Source: an uncultured Eubacteriales bacterium
Lineage (GTDB): Bacteria > Bacillota_A > Clostridia > Lachnospirales > Lachnospiraceae
Assembly (NCBI GenBank): GCA_902803345.1
Contig: CADCPV010000082.1
Location: 1 to 10,243, forward strand
Direction of reading: 5' to 3'
Length of the DNA: 10,243 bases
Numbering within the stretch: the stretch's first letter is position 1; each line of letters starts with the position of its first letter. This document shows, in pieces, positions 1 to 4,820 of the stretch. Below the pieces are notes generated by a model, which was not told where the DNA came from, searched no databases, and was given only the letters and a program-made list of their open reading frames with translations. The position numbers and the translations under genes are program-made.

Positions 1-703
1 TCTCTTTCGGGTTCTCGAAGAACTCCTTCGACGGGCCCTGCTCGATAATGTTCCCGCCTTCCATGAAAACGACTTTCGAGGAGACGTTTCGGGCAAACTC
101 CATCTCATGCGTCACAACGAGCATCGTCATGCCTTCCCGGGCAAGCTGGCGCATCACGGTCAGCACTTCTCCGATCAGCTCCGGATCGAGTGCGGAGGTC
201 GGCTCGTCAAAATAGATGATTTCCGGGTTCGTCGCGAGCGCACGCGCAATCGCCACACGCTGCTGCTGTCCGCCGGAAAGCTGGACCGGGTAGCTGTCGA
301 TCTTTTCAATCATGCCGACCCGCTGAAGCGCTTCGCAGGCGATCTTCTTCGCCTCCGCTTTCGAAATCTTCCGGGCGGCTGTCAGGCCGAGCGTCACATT
401 CTGGAGAACGGTCTTGTTCAGGAACAGGTTGTAGCTCTGGAACACAAAGGCTGTTTTCTTGCGGATTTCCGCAATTTCCTTCTTATGTGCCGCATGCATG
501 TCATAATGCTTCCCGTCAAAAATCAGTTCTCCCTGATCAGCGGTTTCAAGAAAGTTGATGCAGCGGAGAAGCGTAGTCTTTCCGGAGCCGGAAGGCCCGA
601 GGATCGCAACCACGTCACCCTTGTCCACCGTGAGATCGATGCCACGGAGAACCTGTTCGTTTTCAAAGGCTTTATGGACATTCCGAACTTCAAGCATGCT
701 CAT
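1..703 (-). CDS. Polar amino acid ABC transporter ATP-binding protein (GlnQ/HisP type), C-terminus cut by window edge
   Basis: This is the cytoplasmic ATPase that powers the importer encoded by the next two genes. The frame reads from ATG at 703 to the left edge without a stop, giving 234 residues. The family is usually about 240-250, so only some 10-15 are missing. Visible motifs are Walker A GPSGSGKTT (residues 36-44), Q-loop Q89 in FVFQSYN, signature LSGGQQQR (142-149), Walker B with catalytic E167 followed by PTSALDP, and the switch histidine H199 in VVTHE. The start codon overlaps the permease stop (ATGA, 700-703), and a GGGAGGA ribosome site lies about 11 bases upstream, so translation is probably coupled. 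The GQQQR signature and small size are typical of the polar amino-acid group, not of sugar or peptide importers. The family call is very safe; the substrate is not visible here. Confidence 0.96.
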   Translation of the reverse strand, partial: MSMLEVRNVHKAFENEQVLRGIDLTVDKGDVVAILGPSGSGKTTLLRCINFLETADQGELIFDGKHYDMHAAHKKEIAEIRKKTAFVFQSYNLFLNKTVLQNVTLGLTAARKISKAEAKKIACEALQRVGMIEKIDSYPVQLSGGQQQRVAIARALATNPEIIYFDEPTSALDPELIGEVLTVMRQLAREGMTMLVVTHEMEFARNVSSKVVFMEGGNIIEQGPSKEFFENPKE

Positions 704-1386
704 TTTTTCAGCTGTCCTCCCTTCGAATTCAGTACCTTTTCTCCAAGCCGCTGCAGGAAAGTCAGGACCGTACAGAACAGCAGGTAAAGAAGCGCAACTT
801 CACTGTACAGTGCCAGCGATTCGTACACCCGGCCGTTGATCTCCTGCGCCTTCCGGAACATTTCCGTAACGGTGATCGTCGCGGCAAGAGAAGTTTCTTT
901 CAGCATTCCGATGACAGTATTTCCAAGTGCCGGGAAAGCCGTCTTGAATGCCTGCGGGAGAACGATATGGAACATGGTCTGCCAGTAATTCAGGCCGATG
1001 CAGTAGCCTGCTTCCACCTGCCCGCGGCTGACGGATTCCAGGGCGCCGCGGATCGTTTCCGCAAGATACGCAGCCTCATTGAAGCCAAGCACGATCACAG
1101 CCGCCGGGAAAGCCGGCAGCATGATCCCAAGGGACGGAAGTCCGTAGAACACAAGGTACAGCTGCACTAAAAGCGGTGTGCCGCGCACAATCCAGATGTA
1201 GAAGCGGCAGATCTGCCTGAGTACCTTTACATTCGCATACTGAACCATCGCCACAAGTACCGCAAGAACCAGTGCGATTGCAAAGGACAGAATCGTCATC
1301 GGAACCGTGGCGGTGGCAGCATAGCGCAGTAGTTTGGGAAGCGAGTCGATCAGGATTCCGACGACCCGCGTAAAACGATCACTCAT
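700..1386 (-). CDS. Polar amino acid ABC transporter permease (HisM/GlnP family)
   Basis: This is the inner-membrane channel subunit, 228 residues, the usual length for this family. A first hydrophobic helix lies at about 25-48, then the family block RGTPLLVQLYLVFYGLP (68-84). The cytoplasmic EAA loop that docks onto the ATPase is at about 125-146 (EAG...GLNYW...IVLPQA), and a last membrane helix is at about 193-212. The ATG at 1386 has AAAGGA just upstream. The gene starts 27 bases after the binding-protein stop and its own stop overlaps the ATPase start, so the three importer genes form one transcription unit. Only one permease is visible, so it probably works as a homodimer unless a partner lies left of the window. 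No damage or unusual feature is seen. Confidence 0.96.
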   Translation of the reverse strand: MSDRFTRVVGILIDSLPKLLRYAATATVPMTILSFAIALVLAVLVAMVQYANVKVLRQICRFYIWIVRGTPLLVQLYLVFYGLPSLGIMLPAFPAAVIVLGFNEAAYLAETIRGALESVSRGQVEAGYCIGLNYWQTMFHIVLPQAFKTAFPALGNTVIGMLKETSLAATITVTEMFRKAQEINGRVYESLALYSEVALLYLLFCTVLTFLQRLGEKVLNSKGGQLKK

Positions 1387-1413
1387 AAAGAGTCCTTTCG
1401 GAAGAAGAAAACT

Positions 1414-2214
1414 TTATTTTTTCGTAATGTCCATGCCGAAATACTTGTTGCTGATCTCGGCGAGCTTTCCGTTCTTCTGCATCTCTTCGAGGCAGGCATT
1501 GACAGCTGCGATAAAGCTCTTGCTGTCGTCACCCTTTTTCGCCGGGCAGACCACTTCTTCACTCGCGACCGTAGCAACAGCCTTGAACTTCGCTTCCGGA
1601 TGCTCCTTCATATAGTCGTTGAACGAAACGGCTGCATTCAGCGTCGCGTCGATACGGCCCTGTGACAACAGTTCAAAGGTTTCCAGAATGTTGCTGACCG
1701 GAGTCACTTCCGCACCCGCTTCCTTGGCGATGTCAGCGTAGCGGCTGGAAATCGTATTTGCTGTTTTCTTTCCCTTCAGGTCCTCAAGGCTCTTGATCTC
1801 GTCATTGTCTTCATTGACGATCAGAACCGTATTGACAAATGCATAGGGCTCGGAAAAGTCATATTTCTGTGCACGCTCCTCGGTATAGGCAACACCGTTG
1901 AATGCCGCATCAAAACGGCCGGAGTCCACGCCCGCCAGGATCGAATCCCAGTCAGTCTGGTGGAACTTCACTTCAACGCCGAGGTATTCCGCAACGGCCG
2001 TTCCGATTTCCACGTCAAAGCCGACCAGATTGTCGTCTTCATCATGATAGGTCCACGGCGCCCAGTCGCCCTCGGTGCCGAGTTCCAGCATGCCTTTTTC
2101 CTTAATCCGGGCAAGCAGGTCTTTTTCACTGTTTTTCTTCGTGCAGGCCGCAAGAGACAGAATCATCAGGACGGTCAGGGTCAGGGCAAAAGCCTTTTTC
2201 ATCATGCTTTTCAT
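1414..2214 (-). CDS. Amino acid ABC transporter substrate-binding lipoprotein (SBP_bac_3 family; cystine-like or other polar amino acid)
   Basis: This extracellular lipid-anchored receptor hands its ligand to the permease. The 266-residue product starts with KK and a hydrophobic stretch, ending in lipobox LAAC with the modified cysteine at residue 24, followed by a charged linker. The mature part shows the family-3 pattern: GTEGDWAPWTY, GFDVEIGTAVAEYLGV, DWDSILAGVDSGRFDAAFNGVAYTEERAQKYDFSEPY, and LEDLKGKKTANTISSRYADIAKEAGAEV. The WAPWTY and DFSEPY blocks line the ligand cleft. The ATG at 2214 is preceded by AGAGGAG nine bases away, favouring it over internal ATGs at codons 4 and 5. It follows the XRE gene stop by 15 bases, with its ribosome site directly behind that stop. 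Some motifs resemble cystine receptors, but the substrate cannot be fixed from sequence. Confidence 0.95.
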   Translation of the reverse strand: MKSMMKKAFALTLTVLMILSLAACTKKNSEKDLLARIKEKGMLELGTEGDWAPWTYHDEDDNLVGFDVEIGTAVAEYLGVEVKFHQTDWDSILAGVDSGRFDAAFNGVAYTEERAQKYDFSEPYAFVNTVLIVNEDNDEIKSLEDLKGKKTANTISSRYADIAKEAGAEVTPVSNILETFELLSQGRIDATLNAAVSFNDYMKEHPEAKFKAVATVASEEVVCPAKKGDDSKSFIAAVNACLEEMQKNGKLAEISNKYFGMDITKK

Positions 2215-2229
2215 TATGTTTTTCTCCTC

Positions 2230-2532
2230 TCAGCCTTTCTTGGCTATGATCTCCATCAGTTCCAGCCGCTGCTCATCGGTAAAGGAGCAGATATTGGAAC
2301 TGAGGAGGTTCCGGATCTCCGCATAGGAGGTCTCCCCTTCGTTTCCGGTCAGATATTCAACGGAGACGTTCAGTTCCTTTGCAAGACGCACCAAAACCTG
2401 CATGCAGGGCCGTCGCGATCCGTTCACATATCTGGACATGGAGGTTTCATCGACATCACAGAGATGTGCCAGTTCGCGCTGGGTGAATCCGCGTCTTGTC
2501 ATGATATCATTTAATCTTTCACAAAAATCCAT
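2230..2532 (-). CDS. XRE-family helix-turn-helix regulator, first gene of the amino acid importer operon
   Basis: This is a 100-residue DNA-binding protein. Residues about 5-62 form a Cro/CI-type HTH: LNDIMTRRGFTQRELAHLCDV, then a recognition helix around ETSMSRYVNGSR, then LVRLAKELNVSVEYLTG. The remaining about 35 residues are a short helical tail ending IIAKKG, with no ligand-binding or enzymatic domain. The ATG at 2532 has a near-perfect AAGGAGG ribosome site (2543-2549) ten bases upstream. It is the promoter-proximal gene, and only 15 bases separate it from the binding-protein gene. This makes it a likely local regulator, and probably an autoregulator, of the importer. A regulator co-transcribed in front of its importer is less common than a divergent one. 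The operator proposed at 2547-2585 is inference. Confidence 0.93.
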   Translation of the reverse strand: MDFCERLNDIMTRRGFTQRELAHLCDVDETSMSRYVNGSRRPCMQVLVRLAKELNVSVEYLTGNEGETSYAEIRNLLSSNICSFTDEQRLELMEIIAKKG

Positions 2533-2542
2533 TTTGCCGCAA

Positions 2543-2549
2543 CCTCCTT
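2543..2549 (-). promoter_or_regulatory. Ribosome binding site of the XRE regulator, in a very short leader
   Basis: CCTCCTT on the plus strand reads AAGGAGG on the coding strand, an almost full match to the anti-SD, ten bases before ATG 2532. If the promoter at 2557-2584 is used, transcription starts near 2550 and the message begins almost at this site, leaving little room for a riboswitch or attenuator. Confidence 0.8.
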
Positions 2550-2585
2550 GACGTTTATTATAGCTTCGATCTAAATAATGTCAAG
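2547..2585. promoter_or_regulatory. Inverted repeat enclosing the importer promoter; possible XRE operator
   Basis: CTTGAC (2547-2552) and GTCAAG (2580-2585) are perfect inverted copies that enclose the -10 and cover most of the -35. A second, inner pair, ATTAT (2557-2561) and ATAAT (2575-2579), is nearly concentric. A dimeric HTH protein bound here would block RNA polymerase. The repeat is directly visible. Its use by the adjacent XRE protein is inferred, and part of the symmetry follows from the promoter hexamers themselves. Confidence 0.45.
2557..2584 (-). promoter_or_regulatory. Housekeeping-sigma promoter for the XRE/amino acid importer operon
   Basis: Read on the minus strand, TTGACA (2579-2584) is followed by a 16-base spacer and TATAAT (2557-2562). 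Both hexamers match the consensus perfectly, and the spacer is one base short of optimal. It points into the regulator gene, predicting a start near 2550. It would drive the regulator, binding protein, permease and ATPase together. Confidence 0.88.
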
Positions 2586-2710
2586 CGATATTTTTTCACT
2601 CCGCGTAAAGTAAAGTGACCCGGGCATCGAAGGCCGGATCAAGATCTGGATTTCGGGATTCAGCCGCGCGGCCGCCTGAAAATTTAGCAGGAAGTCATTC
2701 CATTCGGCAC
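2586..2710. other. Core of the divergent intergenic region (gene-free 2533-2813)
   Basis: No coding frame with a ribosome site is seen between the two promoters. The stretch holds a 10-base palindrome GCCGCGCGGC (2663-2672) inside a weak TTCAG/CTGAA stem (2659-2663 and 2676-2680), and a CCGGATC/GATCTGG pair (about 2634-2649). Neither is followed by a T-run on either strand, so they are not convincing terminators. They might bind a regulator of the rightward gene, but nothing proves this. Confidence 0.4.
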
Positions 2711-2740
2711 TTGACAATGTCTTCCGGTTTTTTGTATACT
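2711..2740 (+). promoter_or_regulatory. Rightward promoter for the 183-aa protein and possibly the RT
   Basis: TTGACA (2711-2716) and TATACT (2735-2740) are separated by 18 bases, a strong housekeeping-sigma match. The start would be near 2747, leaving a leader of about 67 bases that contains a small CGGGC-AGC-GCCCG hairpin (2761-2773). No other convincing promoter is seen before the RT, so this one may also drive the RT. Confidence 0.8.
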
Positions 2741-2813
2741 ATCTGCAGATAACTGTCGACCGGGCAGCGCCCGCGTCTGTTTTTCGGATTTTGCAGGAGA
2801 AGGAGGAACATCA

Positions 2814-3365
2814 ATGGGCCTGTTATCGAAATTATTTGGAAATGATAAAGAAGCGGAAAAGGCTGCAAAGGATATTGTGAACGGGCTGAATGATCTGTTC
2901 GGTTCCGCAGCGGCGCAGGGCGGCCAGAAACCCGCACAGCAGCAGTCCTATCAGCCGGAACAGAGAAGCTATACGGCGCCTGTCCAGGAACAGCCGGTGT
3001 ATGAGGAAGGTCCGTCCGGGGACTCCTGGGGACCGAATATGCCCGCCGAGCCGAACCAATACAACTACAGCGGAACCTTCGAGCAGTATTTCGACAGCAT
3101 TTTCTATTCGGAGTTTGCCGGGTACCGGATCGAGAAAGAGCATGTGAACCTGGGCAAACTGCGCATCATCTACACCTTCTACGGTGCTGCAGGAAAGGCG
3201 CTGGTTGTGGAAATCATGCCCTCGTCGAGCTCTTCCAAGAAGATCCGCAGCGACTGCCAGAAGACCGGCATTCCCTATCTTCGCTACTACTACGATTATG
3301 ACGGATGGTGGAACACCCGCTCGTATGTAACACGCCGCACCCGGGATGCACTTTCCTGGGGCTGA
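2814..3365 (+). CDS. Uncharacterised 183-aa protein with low-complexity middle and conserved-looking C-terminal domain
   Basis: I do not recognise this family. The ATG at 2814 has AAGGAGGA seven to eight bases upstream and lies behind a good promoter, so the gene is real. Residues 1-30 form an amphipathic helix-like start (MGLLSKLFG...AEKAAKDIVNGLNDLFG). About 31-75 is Gln/Pro/Tyr/Ser-rich and probably disordered. The C-terminal 100 residues look folded: FEQYFDSIFYSEF, a strand-rich LGKLRIIYTFYGAAGKALVVEIM, a basic serine stretch, then C-x-x-TGIPYLRYYYDYDGWWNTRSYV. No signal peptide or membrane segment is seen. The LVVEIM...K...C...GIPYLR pattern faintly recalls the core of restriction-endonuclease-like folds, but a complete catalytic set cannot be assigned, so this is only a hint. 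It lies 240 bases before the RT on the same strand and could belong with it. Confidence 0.85.
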   Translation: MGLLSKLFGNDKEAEKAAKDIVNGLNDLFGSAAAQGGQKPAQQQSYQPEQRSYTAPVQEQPVYEEGPSGDSWGPNMPAEPNQYNYSGTFEQYFDSIFYSEFAGYRIEKEHVNLGKLRIIYTFYGAAGKALVVEIMPSSSSSKKIRSDCQKTGIPYLRYYYDYDGWWNTRSYVTRRTRDALSWG

Positions 3366-3457
3366 TCCCCGGAATCAGGCGGAAGAGGAACGCGTTTTCG
3401 CGCCTGCGGCGGGTCCGGCAGGGATGATCAGAAAAAGGCTTCGCAGGCAGCCCGTCC

Positions 3458-3491
3458 CTGTACGATCTGGTACAGCCCGGAATTTTCCGGG
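3458..3491 (+). other. Two abutting perfect stem-loops
   Basis: CTGTAC-6-GTACAG (3458-3475) is followed with no gap by CCCGGA-ATTT-TCCGGG (3476-3491). A pyrimidine tract comes only after a 9-base purine-containing spacer (3501-3521, with TTTTTT at 3515-3520). The second hairpin could be a weak intrinsic terminator for the 183-aa gene, but the T-run is misplaced for that. Directly abutting hairpins are more typical of a folded RNA. Confidence 0.5.
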
Positions 3492-3525
3492 ATTTAAGGA
3501 TTTCTTCTTTCCGCTTTTTTCAACG

Positions 3526-3592
3526 CTGTCCGGCAGACTGCATCAGCCGTGATCCCTACGGCTAAGACGGCAGTCCGCCGGGCAGTTCTTTT
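3526..3592 (+). terminator. Long stem-loop plus T-rich tail just before the RT ribosome site (attenuator, terminator or ncRNA 3' end)
   Basis: CTGTCCGGCAGACTG (3526-3540) pairs with CAGTCCGCCGGGCAG (3571-3585) over 15 positions with one U-G wobble and one A-C mismatch. The enclosed loop contains the perfect hairpin AGCCGT-GATCCCT-ACGGCT (3545-3563). TTCTTTT follows at once (3586-3592), then the RT ribosome site at 3595. The form fits a factor-independent terminator placed where it would limit read-through into the RT. It fits equally well the 3' end of a discrete RNA. Confidence 0.55.
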
Positions 3593-3594
3593 AC

Positions 3595-3601
3595 GAGGAG
3601 G
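3595..3601 (+). promoter_or_regulatory. Ribosome binding site that fixes the RT start at 3606
   Basis: GAGGAGG lies four bases before ATG 3606, a slightly short but workable spacing. The upstream in-frame ATG at 3549 has no ribosome site, sits in the apical hairpin of the leader stem, and would translate a stem arm. This favours the shorter protein. Confidence 0.75.
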
Positions 3602-3605
3602 CAAG

Positions 3606-4799
3606 ATGTCGCTGCTTTCACGGCTTTCCGATCAGAAAACCTGGGAAGCTTTTCTCGAATACAAACAATCGCTCGTCGGAAACACCGCTTTTTCCGAGGA
3701 GCTTTCGGCCTTTGTCCGGGAGAAGCGATATCTTGCGCCTGCAGGAAAAATTCAGGCCGGCGAGCCTTTCCCGCTTCCGAAAAGGGCTGTCATCAGCAAA
3801 CTCGGATCTCAGAAGAAACGGACCGTCTATATCTATCCGGAGCCGGAAAATACGGTTCTGAAGCTTCTGACCTGGCTGATTCTCCGGAAATACGACGGAC
3901 TTTTTTCGGAGAATCTCTATTCCTTCCGTCCGGGCCGAAATGCAAAGGATGCAGTCCGGCATCTGATTCGGATACGGAATCTTCACACATTGTATTCCTA
4001 TAAGGCAGATATCCACGATTACTTCAATTCAATCCCGGTGGACCGTTTTCTCCCGATGCTTCGGGATGTGCTTTCGGATGATCCGGCGCTCTGTACGTTC
4101 CTTACCGGGCTCCTCACGGAGACCTGGGTTCTGGAAAAGGGACAGCCTGTTCTGGATTCTCATAAGGGGATCATGGCCGGAACGCCTCTCTCCGCCTTCT
4201 ATGCCAACCTGTACCTGCGGGATCTGGACCGTCATTTTTCAGAACAGGGTGTGCTCTATGTCCGCTATTCGGACGATATGATTCTTTTCGGGGAAAGCGA
4301 AGATGTATGTCGAGAGCGGGCGGCTGAAATCCGCGCTTCGCTCGCCGGCTACGGTCTGACAATGAACCCGGATAAGGAATGCTTTTCTTCCCCGGACCAG
4401 GGCTTCATCTTCCTCGGCTTTTCGATCGTCGGAAAACGCGTCGATATCGCTCCGGCAACGCTGAAGAAACTGAAGGGGAAAATGCGACGAAAACGCGACG
4501 GACTTGCGCGCTGGCACAAACGAAACGGCGTCGAACCCCGGAAGGCCGCCGCCGCATTTATCCGTATTTTCAACCGTAAGCTTTTAGAGAGTCCCGAAGG
4601 AAACGACCTCTCGTGGAGCAGCTGGTTTTTCTCCGTGATCAACACGACAGAAAGCCTGCACCTCATTGATCAGTACGCGCAGGACTGCATCCGGTATCTT
4701 CTCTCGGGCAGCCACCGAAAATCCCGCTTTGAGGTAAGTTATGAGGACCTGAAAGCCCTCGGATACCGTTCGCTTGTGCACGAATACTATAAAGAGTAA
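3606..4799 (+). CDS. Stand-alone reverse transcriptase (group II-like / unknown-group RT), candidate defence RT
   Basis: This is a predicted RNA-directed DNA polymerase of 397 residues. All palm and finger blocks are seen in order: KKRTVYIYPEPENTV (70-84), SENLYSFRPGRNAKDAV (101-117), SYKADIHDYFNSIP with catalytic D135 (131-144), HKGIMAGTPLSAFYANLYL (186-204), YVRYSDDMILFG with the catalytic pair D223-D224 (218-229), GYGLTMNPDKE (248-258) and FIFLGFSI (267-274). A basic thumb region (about 284-325) and an unassigned C-terminal part ending LGYRSLVHEYYK follow. No maturase HNH, integrase, Cas1, nitrilase or protease domain is fused. Group II intron domains are not seen on either side, and the DGR motif (GxPxGxxxSQ) and retron-type motifs are absent. 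All catalytic residues are present, so it should be active. The structured leader and the convergent SLOG-SLATT gene suggest an accessory or defence role, which is inference. Confidence 0.9.
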   Translation: MSLLSRLSDQKTWEAFLEYKQSLVGNTAFSEELSAFVREKRYLAPAGKIQAGEPFPLPKRAVISKLGSQKKRTVYIYPEPENTVLKLLTWLILRKYDGLFSENLYSFRPGRNAKDAVRHLIRIRNLHTLYSYKADIHDYFNSIPVDRFLPMLRDVLSDDPALCTFLTGLLTETWVLEKGQPVLDSHKGIMAGTPLSAFYANLYLRDLDRHFSEQGVLYVRYSDDMILFGESEDVCRERAAEIRASLAGYGLTMNPDKECFSSPDQGFIFLGFSIVGKRVDIAPATLKKLKGKMRRKRDGLARWHKRNGVEPRKAAAAFIRIFNRKLLESPEGNDLSWSSWFFSVINTTESLHLIDQYAQDCIRYLLSGSHRKSRFEVSYEDLKALGYRSLVHEYYKE

Positions 4800-4803
4800 A
4801 CGC

Positions 4804-4818
4804 GGGGACAGGTTCCCC
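4804..4818. repeat. GGGGA-CAGGT-TCCCC palindrome between convergent stops (REP-like)
   Basis: This 15-base hairpin fills most of the 21 bases between the RT stop (4799) and the SLOG-SLATT stop (4821). No T-run follows on either strand, so it is not a standard terminator, although it could block transcription from both sides. Its GGGGACAG core is shared with the palindrome at the other end of the SLOG-SLATT gene. Such GGGGACAG...CCCC palindromes resemble dispersed REP-type repeats, as I recall them. Confidence 0.5.
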
Positions 4819-4820
4819 TC

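Larger units (their letters stand above)
3402..3592 (+). ncRNA. Candidate structured RNA upstream of the reverse transcriptase
   Basis: The gap between the 183-aa gene and the RT holds four consecutive inverted repeats: GCCTGCG/CGCAGGC (3402-3408 with 3442-3448), CTGTAC/GTACAG (3458-3463 with 3470-3475), CCCGGA/TCCGGG (3476-3481 with 3486-3491), and a 15-pair stem (3526-3540 with 3571-3585) that carries its own 6-pair apical hairpin. So much perfect pairing in 190 bases is more than a plain spacer needs. RTs of the retron and some DRT defence groups copy an RNA encoded right beside them, which is the parallel. Expression as a separate RNA and copying by this RT are inference. Ordinary terminators and an attenuator would give some of the same stems. 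Confidence 0.35.

Noticed and set aside
2533..2710. Amino-acid-sensing riboswitch or T-box before the importer operon
   Set aside because: The mapped promoter hexamers leave a leader of under 20 bases, too short for any such element, and no T-box sequence is seen.
3545..3563. Group II intron domain V remnant (AGCCGT...ACGGCT hairpin)
   Set aside because: It recalls the base of domain V including the AGC triad, but lacks the distal helix and bulge. It lies upstream of the RT where domain V should follow it, and no intron boundaries or other domains are seen. SLOG-SLATT begins 21 bases after the RT.
3549..3605. N-terminal extension of the RT from ATG 3549
   Set aside because: No ribosome site precedes it, it translates the loop and right arm of the leader stem, and ATG 3606 has GAGGAGG in front.
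3366..4799. Diversity-generating retroelement
   Set aside because: The RT lacks the DGR GxPxGxxxSQ block, no avd-like gene is present, and I found no near-repeat pair with A-specific differences between the 183-aa gene end and the flanking non-coding sequence.
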